Shown here piece by piece: positions 1 to 12,187 of a stretch of DNA of 64,000 bases. Position numbers and translations under genes: made by a program. The notes beneath the pieces were generated by a model. It was not told the DNA's origin. It was given only the letters and a program-made list of their open reading frames with translations, and ran no database searches. Location: contig QVRM01001367.1 in NCBI GenBank assembly GCA_003439945.1, positions 174,501-238,500 of the forward strand. The letters are read 5' to 3'. The stretch's first letter is position 1. Every line of letters begins with the position of its first letter. This stretch comes from Dermanyssus gallinae. Its lineage: Eukaryota > Arthropoda > Arachnida > Mesostigmata > Dermanyssidae.

Positions 1-14
1 GATAAAAAAAAAAA

Positions 15-130
<116 letters not shown>

Positions 131-1349
131 AACAGAGAACAGGCCCTTAGCGTAATATGCGGTGTACCGTGGTCAAATTGAGCGGTAAATATCATAATCT
201 AAAAAAAAGTTTGAGTTCGAAACTTGAAATCGTTTGCTAAACAAGTTCTTAATTTTAGGAAATGTATATACAAAACTGGTATATGTTCTAAAGCCCCCAA
301 AGGGTTTCGTGAAACCTTGTTAGATCAACACCTTAAGGAAAGCGAATGATTTAACATGAGCATTACTCTTAAATATTTGATTGGTTCTCCTCCGGTTACT
401 AGAAGACTAACTTATAAAAACTTGACTGTTAGTGTTAGAACGATTACACTACCAGTAAAATATTGATTGAAATAACAACTGATAAACATATGGCTATAAA
501 TCACATATATAAAACCTACAGTATAAAAGTAACCAACCAATAGACGTAGTTCGCTTATACAAGGATTTCGGTGTCACGGTAACAACTAAGCTAGATTTTA
601 GCCAAAATATTAGGCCGTGGTTAACAGCGGCCCTAACCTGCAACACAATGTTTCAATACTTTATCATGAAACAACTTCTATTTCATGTGAACCCTTACGA
701 AACCTTAGTAACTAAAACTAACTTATTGTTGGAAGGTCTAGAGGCCATACGTTAAGGACGTGTTTAAACGAATGAGCGCGTGTAATCCAGGTTAATTAAA
801 CGTTTTTCGCTAAGATGTTGCATTAAAGCCGAGTGTGTAAAAGAACCCACAATAGCTATCTGCTTCTCAAAGCCTAACAAGGTGACTAAGCATTGCAACG
901 TATGATCAAACAACCCTTTAAATGGCATATCAATATCAACGGCTAAGTTAGACAGGATTAACAACATGACCTCTCAAGGAGAGGCCAGAAATCCGAATAA
1001 AAAGTAAACTAATTTGGCTCTGAAGTGGTAATCTTGTTGATCTGATCTATTCAAAATGTTTACGAGTATGATACTGTAACACCCAATATGTGGCTTTGAT
1101 CCACTAAAGTTGTTCTTGAATTCAATCAAACATCGTACACACTTATTTCCTCGACTATTTTGTTTTAGCATTGCTAATTTTTTCTAGCATTGCATTTTAT
1201 TATTTGACCATACAGAGAACGCATAGAGCTCACTTCTACTTTGTCTGCACGCTGCATGTCAAATTCCGCGGACTGTGGTACTTATAGGTATCTTCGTTGC
1301 CCCTACTTCGCTATGCCCTGTTTTCCCCCTTTCTCTCATTCGGTATCTT
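131..1349. other. No recognisable gene
   Basis: AT-rich sequence. The only open frames are short (up to 67 codons) and carry no motif I know. I see no retroelement signature on either strand. Confidence 0.5.
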
Positions 1350-1368
1350 TATATAAATATATATATAA

Positions 1369-1444
<76 letters not shown>

Positions 1445-1456
1445 GTGTGTGTGTGC
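1350..1456. repeat. (TA)n/(TG)n microsatellite
   Basis: A long alternating TA tract that passes into a short (TG) run at its right end. The Ile-Tyr-rich open frames here are simply translated repeat. Confidence 0.97.
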
Positions 1457-2550
1457 TTGTGTAGATGCAAACGTAACACAGCGTTAAAGTGACGCTTATT
1501 GCAGGGCGGGAATGATGGATGTTTGCTGGCAGGCGGGCGGGCTGGTTTGCTTGCATGGCCTACGTTCATCTGCGTGGTGGTGATGGTGGTGGTGTGTAGT
1601 GGTAGTGGCGGCGATCACCTCCTCCGTCGGCCGGCATTCGGTCACTCAGTCAGTCAGTGAGTCGGTCGATCGTTCGTTACGAAACACCACTCAGCCGATG
1701 ACAGTTGGCATTTCTCTCTTGCTTGCTCCCTCGTCCCTCGTCCCTCGTCCACTACAGGGTCCTTTGCAGTGGCAAACTGCCGGCTAAACTTCGCCCCCTT
1801 CCCTTGCCAAGAAACGGGCCGCTCCCTTCGTGCCATTCCCCCCTCAGTTTAGCTAGCTGCCTTCGATGTGGTGGCTACTGGATGGACCAGCCGACAAGAC
1901 TTATGCACCGTTCACCGCTCCTCTCGTACAGTTTCCTGGCAAGGCTACGTCTACTACTGTTCCTGTGCCAATACTGTCAATAAAAGCAGTTGAGAGGTCT
2001 AGTCTGGTTTTCCTTATCAGCCGCCACGAAGCTCTGCTACAACTAGCTAGAAGTTCTAAGAAGCGACCGGCCGCTCGTTTGACAAGCCTGCTGGCCAACC
2101 GACTGGTTGCTTGATGCACACACTCGCACTCACATAGAGAGCTCTCTCCAACCAGAGATTTCTACACCAGAGGCTAAAGCTTCTTAGTCTCTACTCTATG
2201 TAACTCCCGCGGTATGGTAGTGGTAGCCACTGCCTTGAGATTCGTTATAGAGGGGTCTAGGGATAATCAAATTTTATTTATTCTATATTTTTTAGCTTGT
2301 CAGAGAGCACTATACTAGGCAATCATTTCATATATACCTTTGGCCATATCTACGTTTCCTAATACTGAAATTCTTCCGGCCACATATGCGTTTTTTCATT
2401 CGGGACTTTTTCCAACAGAGAAATCTAGCAGCAAGATAATGCTCAAGAAGGCTTAGTAAAATCAGCAAGAAAAAACAAAGTCTACCTGAGCAAAATTCGA
2501 TGCAATCAAAGCCGCTTTTGCTATAAATCTGCTATGAAAGCTGGATAAAA
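1457..2550. other. GC-richer unique-looking stretch, no gene recognised
   Basis: Between 1500 and 2120 the GC content rises and short simple motifs appear (GGT repeats near 1575-1605, CAGT repeats near 1645-1665, TCCCTCG repeats near 1730-1750). Frames of up to 92 codons exist on both strands but match nothing I recognise. It could be a promoter or exon flank of a host gene, but the sequence gives no direct support for that. Confidence 0.35.
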
Positions 2551-2713
2551 ATTATAGATGCAAAGCTACTTGCATGCAAAAACTGCTGCAACTACTTTGA
2601 TGCCCAGGTCCACTTGCTCGGCATTCACTTTGCACTCATTGTCCACTAGCCTGTCGACGGTTTTGCCAACTAATCTTTACAACTTTAAACTATTAAATGG
2701 AAATTGTTGTTCA

Positions 2714-2805
2714 GAATTTTTTTTTAGTCCTGCAAAACCTAGTCATAAAAAGACGATTTTTCTTTTCCTTGGCGCTCGGGATGTTCTTAATAGTACGAAC
2801 AATCC
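2714..2805 (-). repeat. Diverged repeat, partner of 3549-3640
   Basis: About 90 bases align with 3549-3640 in the same orientation. Both share a T-run, AAAGACGATTT and TTTTCCTTGGCGCTC, and the rest is diverged. On the minus strand both translate to similar pieces with SAKE..NRL..MT in the middle. The right-hand copy is continuous with an R1-like reverse transcriptase relic, so both are probably fragments of one retroelement family. Confidence 0.6.
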
Positions 2806-3167
2806 TGGCCCCGTCGTACCGTAACACGTGGTATGACTAAAAATGTCCGTGTCCGATGAGAATCTCAGTCACATAAAGCGCCAACGAGAGTTCTCACTCG
2901 GTACCGCCATGTTGACCGTTCTACAGGTTATTGGGATTCTCAGAGCGACCAGGCGCTAGGCTTTGCATAGCGTCGCTTTGTTGTTGGCTGCAGTTGACGG
3001 CCACACAGGAGCTGCAAATAAAACCATGAACTCGGCAAATGAAAGGAAAATATTAAGGCGCCGCCTCGACTACCGTGGACCGTAGTTGTTTGGCATCATC
3101 TTATGCAGACCTTAGTAGCTTTTCTGCTGCTAGACGTATGTAGGGTGTGCCCCGTAGTTTACTGTCT

Positions 3168-3308
3168 TTTTTTTCTGGGAGGTTTCGGGAATGCATGATG
3201 CACATGCGTCACTAGCAGCCTGCGTGACTAGTGTGAGGCTCGCAAACCCACTAAACCCGGATTCCTCCCCACCCCCCCAGGCTCGGTATTACTTTGGCAT
3301 TACATCGA
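3168..3308 (-). mobile_element. 141-bp R1-type tail insertion with 12-bp target duplication
   Basis: A short insertion on the minus strand that ends in poly(A), seen as a T-run at 3167-3174 on the plus strand. It is flanked by the same 12 bases, AGTTTACTGTCT, at 3156-3167 and 3309-3320. It holds only the structured tail: TCGATGTAATG, a G-run, an outer stem (GGGAGG with CCTCCC), TTTAGTGGG, a CACTAG/CTAGTG hairpin and a TGCA-TCA-TGCA hairpin just before CATTCCCG and poly(A). Target duplication plus poly(A) is the mark of target-primed reverse transcription. Closely related copies lie at 43745-43890 and 59010-59316. It may be a SINE or an extremely 5'-truncated R1-like element. Confidence 0.85.
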
Positions 3309-3544
3309 AGTTTACTGTCTAGGGGCATTCCCAAATACCGGGTGATATGGAAAATCTAGAGTATGTTTCAGAAAGGACACATCCTTGGCCTGCTTAGCCT
3401 ATGATAAACCAATCCCCCTCATTCAGCCAGCAATCTCCGCTGAAGCGTAGTTGGCCCTCAGTTCCACCCGCTGGGTGAACGGGTTTGGACGACCACTGCG
3501 AATTCCTCTGGGAGGGAATTGTTTAGGATTTAACATTAGTCTCG

Positions 3545-3935
3545 AGCATTTTTTTAGTCCAGCGAAGCCCAGTCATATAAAGACGATTTCTATTTTCCTT
3601 GGCGCTCAGGATGATCTTTAGTACGCCAGCAATGCAATGTCTTTCGGGCATCGTCGAAACGTCAACATATGCCAGGTCCCATAAAAGGGTGTCTTAGAAT
3701 TGAGCCCTGGGGAACCCCGGCCGTTATGTCGAACTCGGAGCCCTCGTCTTGAGTAGTGTGACTAAAATTATCTTCTAGGGCATGCTGTTGAATACGTTTT
3801 TTTTATGTCAAGGAGTACAAATAGCAACAAGCCTCTTGTCTTTACAGTGCGGTGGTACGTCTCAAGGGATGAAAAACAGTGGGCCCCGATTGTGTCCTAA
3901 TTTCCGCGGTTAAGCCCCTAATAACGGGATACTCA
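3545..3935 (-). mobile_element. R1-like reverse transcriptase relic
   Basis: Minus-strand translation in shifting frames gives RT motif A (LFVLLDIKKTYS, from a ..LLDIKNAF type consensus) and then motif B (ITAGVPQGSIL at about 3690-3740). The stretch between A and B is shorter than usual for the family, so there is probably an internal deletion. No catalytic YADD is visible. It abuts, head to head, a plus-strand R1-like relic that starts near 3936. Assignment to the R1/Jockey group is by motif style only. Confidence 0.6.
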
Positions 3936-5150
3936 GAAGCAGTAACCTCCGTGGTGACTGAGATGTTCCAGACGGGCTCACTCCCTGGCGTATAAAAGAC
4001 CGCAGACCTGGCCCTTGTACTTACAGACTCCGGCTTCTACTGCCCGATCTGCCTACTCGGCTTCCTGGCTAAGGTATTCGTAGGTCTATCGTGGAGGCAC
4101 GCCTCCGGGACTTTGCCAAGAGGAGCGGCCTGCTTTCTGACGCCCAGCACGGATTTTGTAAAAGCCGCTTAACCATTGGCACCATAAAGCAAATTCAGCG
4201 ACAAATTAAACCCCTCTGCGGGTCTCCGCCTAGAAGACGAGATCTTTTCCTCGCGATTGCACCGGGCGTTAAAACGCTTTTAATAGCCTAGCCGTAAAGA
4301 GTTATCTTAAAAACTCAGGCCAGGGTAACCTCCTTGCCTGCGCTGATGACCTCGTCCCAACAGTTCAGGTTCGGACCCCGGACTTGCTGCAGAGCGTGAG
4401 AAGGAGACACTTGCCGACGTAGCCCGCTGGATGTAAGCGGCGAGGCGATACTCCTGTTGAACCAAAGAACATGCCTCGCCGTTTATCTCCACCTAGATGG
4501 CCAGGAGATTGCACTCGTCAACAGCATAAGGTATCTCGGGGCTACCCTTGATAGGGCCTTCGAGGCAATGAACACGTGCGGTCGGAAGGGTCGGAGCTTT
4601 CAGGGTAATCGCGGCGTACTTTACGTAAATTACGGTTAGCGCAGCGGCGGCTCTCGATCTTGCTGAAACGACACGCCACGTGTGGGATAACTCTGACCCC
4701 AAAAAACGAGAAATGTCAGCATACAACCTAGGAAGGGTAGGACAGTCTGCAATAGGATGCTCTAGGCGCCAGCCTGTAGATTCTGATCCCAAACATCAGA
4801 GGTTGGTTCAACCGACTAGGGGAGAATAACATTCTATACCACCGTTCTCACAGGTCACGAGGACTTCCAGTCCTGTTTAGGATCGGGAACGTCCCTAGCC
4901 CAACGCGCGTTTACTGCGGCGATGGGCTTCATGACACCCCGGGACACTTCATGTTGAGATGTCTAGCATGGGCCGAGCAACGAACACACCTACTGGACCT
5001 TTTAAGAAACAGCAGTTCCCAGTCAGATTTGGAGACGGGAACATGACTCGTTTTTTGTGGGTTGGAGTCTACCACCACCGACCCGCTCTTGCAGGAAGCT
5101 GCACTGCCACGCATTGTCTTTGGCCGCTCTCACTTTTTATAGTGTTGTCA
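3936..5150 (+). mobile_element. R1-like reverse transcriptase relic with C-terminal zinc knuckle
   Basis: Read across several frameshifts, the plus strand gives the ordered landmarks of an R1/Jockey-type RT. First comes the region before the fingers (VVTEMFQTGSLPGV..KTADLAL), then PICLLGFLAKVF and DAQHGF.KSRLTIG (4091-4290). Motif C follows, degraded to CADDLVPTVQ (about 4340-4380), then RYLGATLDRAFE (about 4530-4565). Near the end is the zinc knuckle, YCGDGLHDTPGHFMLRC (about 4910-4965). The element is non-functional, with at least three frame breaks and stop codons. No poly(A) or target duplication was located. Confidence 0.75.
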
Positions 5151-5479
5151 AAGGGTGGATATTGGGGAGCACTTTCTAACACTTTTGCTTGCTCTCATTT
5201 ATAGCTCTTCGTTAGAAGGGTCTGGGGCGCTTAAAGTAGCAGTATAGTTGTGTTACGCGAGCCTTATCCGTATTGTTGCGCCTTGTTCTAGTTGTTCTCT
5301 TCTGGCTCAGATGCATCGTCTGCGTGACAACGCAATATCCTCGTTTTATCAGTACTATGGTGAATCCGGTCGATTTAGCATGAGGTGACTGCGGCTTCGG
5401 CGTGGCTCGCCGCACATATACTTTAACATTCTTAAAAGAATGCTTGATCACATTTGCAGATTGCTAGATCTATGTGCAA
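5151..5479. other. No recognisable gene
   Basis: Short stretch between two retroelement relics. It may include the 3' untranslated region of the family B relic to its right (minus strand), but no tail or duplication was identified. Confidence 0.4.
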
Positions 5480-6097
5480 GTTCATTCCACCGCAGTGGAA
5501 GGTAGGGTCAAAGTCCCTGTCAAGGACGATTATTTTCCCCGCCGCTTACCACTCTAGTACCACTGCGCCTTTTCTGTTCGTGTTGAACCCATATAAAGAT
5601 CTTCGTTGCAGTGCTGGACAATCAACCGCGTGGTTCTAAGCGCATTACTGCGAGCAGAACCGACAAATACACTGAGTACTATAGTCTTCATGAAACTCCC
5701 TACGGGAGCATACGAGGTGATAGAACCCGTGTACGATGTACCTGGTATATACATGCCTGTCATTGCAGGCCACCCCGGCCCACAACCAAGGAGATTTAAA
5801 GACGTCGAGCGTTCTTACCTCCGTCGCTACCTCCGTGACTTTGCGTCGCCACTCTTCCAAGAAATGGTTAAGTGTCTCCGTCACCGGCATACGCAGCCTA
5901 AGCCGAAGCATCGCCACTATCGGCGCAGAGTCCGACAATACATACACGAAGCGGCTTCTCGCCTCGAACCCATATATTGTCGAGGCAGCATTAAATATAT
6001 TGGTGGCACCCGTGCCATATGGTCCTACGTACACAGTAAGGCCCGGTTTCTTTGCATTGCTCAATTTTAAATGTAAGTCCATCTGTAAGGTTTTCAT
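5480..6097 (-). mobile_element. Family B retrotransposon, C-terminal part of RT protein
   Basis: A 150-codon minus-strand frame (6097-5645) covers the region after the RT core: RSRFVYVLSDSAPIV, then MPVTETLNHFLEEW, then TRYIVHGFYHLVCSRREFH and the cysteine pair CICRFC. The same order occurs at 17133-17519 (minus) and 27780-28150 (plus). In the best copy the cysteine cluster reads CLCKLCGRQCDLYHLQRC. Here the frame is lost right after CRFC. The RT core itself is absent, so this is a 5'-truncated copy. Long plus-strand frames over the same bases are shadows of it. Confidence 0.75.
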
Positions 6098-6153
6098 CTG
6101 TAGGGCCGTTTATCTTCGCGTCGCAGTCAAGGGCCAACACGTATAGTAAAAAT

Positions 6154-6328
6154 AAAGTCTCGACGGCAATCGGCTGAACTATAAATTGTGACGCTAGTTC
6201 CTGGTATTTTGTCAAGTTTCGGTTCTCGGTGAGTCGGTTGCTTGCACCCAGCTCACGGCTCGTGTTTCAAACGTAGCTTCTGGCCAGTGTACATGACACC
6301 GTAACATCTCAAACAAGGAGACGACTAC
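6154..6328 (-). mobile_element. R2-like 3' fragment, nearly identical to 8460-8634
   Basis: On the minus strand this encodes the end of the R2-like protein, including KYQELASQFIVQPIAVETL. It matches 8460-8634 at all but 3 of about 175 positions, and the match begins and ends abruptly at points that are not transposon ends. Other copies of this family in the window are far more diverged. A recent local duplication or gene conversion explains this better than two independent old insertions. Confidence 0.75.
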
Positions 6329-6345
6329 ACTCTCTGGAACTGCCT

Positions 6346-8219
6346 TTTCTATAATTAGGTATGTTTATCCCCCACTCCATGTTCTGTAGCATGCTCTTAA
6401 AGGGTTCATACGTTTTGTCGGGACTGCTTGGCATGAGGGACCTGTGATTTAGGTTTTTGCCACAGATTTGTAATAACTTGGACGTTAATTAGTTTTGTGT
6501 GAGCAATCATGCCATCTATGTACGTTGTTGCGTCGGTTAAGCACTTGAATTGTTATGTACCAGGTTCACGATTTTTTTATTATGTTCTCCGTTGGTGATA
6601 ACAATTACTAGCTTACAGCCCATATCGCTGACACAAGCTGTATCCATTGTCTGGGTAAGGCTCTACTAGATATGTTTGCATAGCTATGATGCAAAACTTA
6701 GCCCTTAAATAGGAAAAAGGATACTTTAAGGCTCAAAGACGGGGCCTCACGAAGAGTGAGTGCGGCATCATTATGTTGTTGAAGGGTTTGACTTAGCTCA
6801 GCTTGGCAACAAATAAATGTTAGTGATGAACGCTTGCGTTGTGTGAAGCAAATTTGTTTGGCACAGTGATGCGCACTACTCAAAATTGTCGACAAGCGTC
6901 GCTGTTTAAGTTAGGTTCAAGTTTTTATCCTCGAACAGGCGTCCAACGGGTTGGATGGCAAGGTTTGGTCTTATTGTTGAGAACAGTGGCGACCTCTGAA
7001 CGTCTCAACTCTGTGTCGCCTTATTGCCTGCACTGCTAGGGTTAGATCGCCGGGCCAGATGACCGGCTTTCGTTGTGAGCTAGGTGGCGTTGTGTTGTCA
7101 CCGGCTCTCCTTCGTATGGCTTTTCGCTTTGACAAGCCGAGCCGCCGGCCAAGCGACATAATGAAAAACATCTAATCCTTATGGAAAGGCTTTAGTGTGC
7201 GGAAGGACTTCCTTCCTACATCCCTTCGGCTACACTACATATCGGTTAGAAGAGGCCGACTGAATAGCAAGCTTTTAGAGCACGTTGTACGAAAATAGGC
7301 CCGCACAAACAATAGCCATTACAATATCACTTAAGCCTATTTTATTGGTTATAGGTTGACTGCTCAAGCGCATACATATATATATACATATATATCAGAC
7401 ACAGAAGCATTTTACTAAATAGCCTTAGTTATGCTCGTAGTTTCAAAATCCATCAATGCAATGACGTTACTCGCTAATCAATCAGACAGAGCGTAAAAGG
7501 GCAGTATATGAACAAAGCAGACGCGCGAAGCTTAACTGAAGCTTGCCTGTACTCACCTTTTCACATCCTTCGAGTGACGCTAGCAAGCCTGCATAATGAT
7601 AAAAATTTTAACGGAAAGTAACAGCGAAGCGTTTTTCACTTTGTTGAAGTTTCCGTTCATATCCCCTCGCCTCCCTAGAATCATCCGTTGGACTAATAGG
7701 CTTTATTGCGGATAGAGTCATATTTACATCTAACAAGCGTGTACATTGTGAAATACCAGAATCTACCCTAACATTTGCGTAACCGGACGTATTTGCTTAG
7801 CCTTGTTTCACTTGAATATACTTGTATAAATTAAAAACAAGAGGGAAAGGGGGAACGCCTAAATAGCACATCCTTTTTAATTGGATAGTTGGGCAAGCTT
7901 GTTAAGCGAACCTCAAAGTGAGATCCCCAAGTTGGGCCACGTTTCCGCTTACATCACAAGGATACGGAGAAGTCGCTTAGAGTTGCGTATATCACTGGAG
8001 GCACATAGCACTTAACAGGGAGCGAGGTTGCAATGTATAAATGTTTTAAATACGTGTTTGCCTGCCACGTGTAAGGGTGACTTTGTTTGTTTGTATTTGA
8101 TTCAATAAAATATTCTGTTTTAACAACGCATAAGAAAAACTATAAAATAAAACTGCCTTACATGTTTTATTTTGTCCGCATGGCCGTAGCTAGTTCCTCT
8201 TATAATCTTACAGATCAAG
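6346..8219. other. No recognisable gene (about 1.9 kb)
   Basis: No coding motif, tail or duplication recognised. Frames of up to 66 codons only. A short TA run lies at 7373-7395. Confidence 0.45.
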
Positions 8220-9890
8220 AGTAAGATCAGATAACCAAAAATGTAATTGTCATTAGCAAACAATTATTGGAGATGAAACACATTCTAGAGGATCCCCGAA
8301 AGCCATACGGCTGACGGAAAAGACCCTTCCACAGCTGCAGCGTTGCCGCGCTAAACCTCGATCGATATGCGCTGCAACAGGTATTCCCTAGCGCGGGGGC
8401 CCAGTTCCCGATTGGGTCAAAAGTTAAACCTTGGGAAATGTCATAGACCGATTGGGTCAAAAGTCTCGACGGCAATCGGCTGAACTATAAATTGTGACGC
8501 TAGTTCCTGGTATTTTGTCAAGTTTCGGTTCTCGGTGAGTCGGTCGCTTGCACCCAGCTCACGGCTCGTGTTTTAAACGTAGCTTCTGGCCAGTGTACAT
8601 GACACCGTAACATCTCAAACAAGGAGACGACCACAAGCCCAAGGGGTGAGAGTTTTCCTTCTGTCCTCAGCTGGCTATTCCGACTGAGACCGATAGGTTC
8701 TTTCACTGCCGGAATGTGGGCGGATCACATCGTTTGTATTTGTTGTTTTACGTCGTTCATGGCAAAGTAACATAAGTGGCGCCCAGCGCTATAGCGTCAC
8801 GAAAGCATGTTCGCCCGTACCGCTTACTGGAGCTCTGCGCAGGTTGCATGGGTGGGGTGCTCAAGCTACCTCCCCAACTGCAAACCGGAAGCGATGCGGA
8901 GTGTGTTGTTGTCCAGCATCGTTGCGGGAAGGGGAGGGCTTGAAGCTACTTATTTGTTCAAAGCACGCTTTTAAACTAGCCCTTCCTGAGCTGTCGGGAA
9001 CCTGATTTTCTATGCCGCGTTGGAGTCGAAATACTACGATCCGATCCAGAGATCCTTGTATTATGTAGTACGGCACTGAATCATACTGGTCGCGAAAGTT
9101 CAGTGAGTGCTGCCTGCGTTGAGTCGGCAATCCGACTCTCAGTCGAGGGGACCCAATGGCGACCACAAGCTTCTTAACTTCGGGCAACGAGCCCATGTAG
9201 CAAGATAGGGCAATATCGACCGATCTGCGCACACCTAAGTCACCAGCACTAACGAGAAGCGCAGCTTGAGTCCAAAACTGATCTTTTAAATCAACGTTCA
9301 GCAGGGATTGTAGGGTCTCCCGGAGTATTTCATCAAAACGCTGTGGTAAGTGGCGCCTTCTAACCACTGGCGAACATCGAAGTTGATACATTAAGCGGGG
9401 CGCGGAGACACTGTGTCTCGGTAAGTAGTAAGGGTGCGCGTCTAAGGCTTTGAGTCTGCGGCACCATCGGTTAGTGTCTGCAAGCTTTTTCCTGAGCGCA
9501 CCTTCTACCGCCGCTTCCGTGAGTGGCGCACCCAGTAGTCCTAAACTGTCTTCGGTTACCTCTCTGTAGCTTGGAAGCTTCCCTTACCAACGGTGTTGAC
9601 TTCGTGCGCGTATCTTGAGAAAGCCAAAATACCTCACACTTATCGTCGTTCAAACCTTGAAATCAGAGATGCGGATGAAGAAAAGTGCTGGACCGCAAGG
9701 ATCCCCCTCCTGCACAACACAACAAGATTGTATGGATTCTGCCCGCCAGAGGGGATCGGTACATCTGATAAACGGCTGTAAAAAGTCCCGGTACTTTAGA
9801 CTTCACGGCGTTCAACAGATGGTCGCGGCGCATCGACTTAAACGCGTTTTGAAAGTCTAGTTTAACTAAAATTTCCTACTGGCCACAGCG
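8220..9890 (-). mobile_element. R2-like retrotransposon relic (RT, zinc finger, PD..D nuclease)
   Basis: Read 3' to 5' from 9890, RT motif A is KLDFQNAFKSMRRD (about 9830-9860). Motif B is VQEGDPCGPALFF (about 9690), then DDKCEVFWLS (9620-9650). A 176-codon frame follows (9391-8861: QRFDEIL, FWTQAALLVSAGDLGVRRSVDIAL). After a degraded finger region comes the nuclease, with GLSRNSQLR..GKLSPLG (8706-8640), and then KYQELASQFIV. Motif C is missing. Known R2-group elements have the same order (RT, CCHC, PD..D restriction-like endonuclease), and that is the basis for the name. A 17-bp direct repeat, CCGATTGGGTCAAAAGT, occurs at 8408-8424 and 8448-8464. The 3' end near 8220 has no poly(A). Confidence 0.78.
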
Positions 9891-10744
9891 AGTCTCGAGG
9901 AAACTCCTTGTAACCACTTGTAGCGTGTACCGCCGATAAAAGTGACACAGAGAGCCACATGCTGCATATACAGGAGAATAAGTGCAGAACCAATTTACAC
10001 CGAGCAGACAAAATTGCAAAAATATTTAGCTGAGGAATCAACGATAGTTATATCATTGATGAAGAGTAGCGGGCTACGTGAAGCAAACAAAGGACCCAAG
10101 TTCTTTTGAAAGGTTTTGAAAGCTGAATCCCAGTTGACGTTGGTTAAAATGTAGTTAAAACAGCAATGTTTCTAAAAACTGCAGGCCATTTTCAATAGCT
10201 TCATCTATGAGGATGTGGGAGAAATGAAGGTAACTGTCTAAGCTCAAGCAAGCTTTAAAGAGCGATATGAGTTCCATCACCTGCAATGCACCTGCACTGC
10301 TTATAAAATGGTGGTAGTATATTTAGCGAATATTAAGCATGAACGCAATAGATATCAACGTTCGCAGCTGATCATATATCGGCCTTAATATTACTAATGA
10401 TATACTTTAGTATGCGTTCCTATGTTTGCTATCATCACGCGCACCATAGAAAACCTTTGTCCACGTTTAAAGCTTCAAGCGCTTGTCACAGCTACAGAAA
10501 AGGTAAAAAACGCATGTGGTTAACGTTCTTTAACATAACATAAACTTACGTTCATTGTCACATAAAAGGCTGCGTGGTACAATCAATATAGTCACACATT
10601 CCCCGTTAACAATATACGTACTTCTGCAAGAAAAAATGAAATAATCGCCAAATAGGCGAGTGCTATTTGAATTTGCATGCGCTCATTTGGCCATTATTGG
10701 CTAAGCAAACAATTCGTTCACGAACTCACCGCGGGCCACGGCTT
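9891..10744. other. No recognisable gene
   Basis: AT-rich, with no open frame or motif recognised on either strand. Confidence 0.45.
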
Positions 10745-11240
10745 TTGGAGTAATTGATCGTTAACTACTTAGTTTATTAGAGCGTACATCAAAAAAGTGT
10801 CCTAGCAATTCACATTTGCGTAATGGACGCAGAGCAGATATGCTGATTTGCATGGCAAGTGAGTCAATACTAGCAACAACGTCACCTAACACGCTTTGAG
10901 GGCACCTGATCTGCAGGCGTCTCAGGTACGTCCCTTGGACCCTTTCCACTAACTTTCTCTATTAAGATAGATAAGGCTCCTAGACAGGAGAGCAATATGT
11001 AAACTTGGGAAGAACAAAATATTTAAAAGACATATGTACACATGAGGAATCGTTAAAAAAACAGCGGAAGATAGTATTTATGATGCGCAATAATGCCTCC
11101 ACACCCTTGGTAAGGTGAAGGCTAAAATCAGGCCTTGGTCCCGCGTATAAAAGAGAGTCGGTAAAATGCATTTGTTAATTTTATAGTCAAAGTCAAGTGC
11201 ACCATGTTTTAGTACAACGCATTTGGAGGGTGAGATAATC
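10745..11240 (-). mobile_element. L2/CR1-like retrotransposon relic, region after the RT core
   Basis: Minus-strand frames give FKYFVLPKFTYCSPV (11060-11000) and then ERVQGTYLRRLQIRC (10945-10900). This matches the family pattern ..LVLPKLTYCSPVW...IERVQR.FLR.L found after the RT palm in L2/CR1/Jockey-type proteins. The two parts lie in different frames. Upstream sequence (LLYAGPRPDFSLHLTKGVEALLR) fits the preceding thumb region. The catalytic core is not present. Confidence 0.6.
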
Positions 11241-12187
11241 ATGTAATTTTCATAACATCATCGAACAATGCCGTCGACAGCTGACTGCAGAACAACTTAT
11301 GTTGAAGAGACTGAGATGCAGTACTACACGACTTGAGCTTATGATCAAGGCGATTTTTGTAAGTTTCAATATCTTCAATGGAGTCACAGTGGTCAACTGA
11401 CAGGCAGAAACTATAAAATAATGCTGTGGCGTACAGCAGAAGCATCCTTTCGGCCGAGCATTCTTCTGTTTCGGCATCGGTGCCAGAACAGCGGCCTTGG
11501 TATTTGGCACGGAGTCAACACCGTTGGTGAGGAAGCGGGCTCCAAATATTAGAGAGATTGCCTAAGACAATTTGGAACTACTGGGTGTGCCACTCACGAA
11601 AGCGGCGGGTGCGCTCAGGAAGAAGATCACAGGCGCCAATAAATGGTGTTTCCAACTCAAAGCCCGGCGCACCCAGCATTGTACCTACTGAGACACAGTC
11701 TCTTCACGCCCCGTGTAGTGTATCAACTTCGACGTTCGCCAGCTTATAGAAGGTGCGACCTACTACAGCGTTTTGATGAGTTACCTGGTCTCGTTTTCCG
11801 AAGTAAAGCAGTTTGTCGCCGCCATGAGGCTTCCTCAACTCAGAGTTGGATCGCCGATTCAACACCGGCGGCACCCGCTAACTTTCGCGACCAGTGGGAT
11901 TTAATGCCTAAGTACACACCATAAGGATCTCTGGATCGGATCGTGATATCTCGACTCCGACGCGACCTAAAAAGTCAGGTTTCCGACAGCTTAGGGAGGG
12001 CCTATTTAAGAGTGCTTTTAACAAGTAAGTGGCAAGTGGCTTCAAGCCCTCCCCTCGCCGCAGCTGAGAACGATCCTGTACAACAACACACTTTGCATCG
12101 ATTCCGATTTGCGGTTGGGGGAGGTTTTCGCCCTACCCATTCAACCTGTGCGGAGCTCCAATATGCGGCACGGGTGAGCACGCCTTG

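Noticed and set aside
1241..1569. Overlapping frames rich in Ile-Tyr or His-Tyr
   Set aside because: They are translations of the (TA)n and (TG)n repeat, with no independent coding support.
5606..6146. Plus-strand frames of 136-154 codons
   Set aside because: They are antisense shadows of the family B C-terminal region on the minus strand, which has recognisable motifs.
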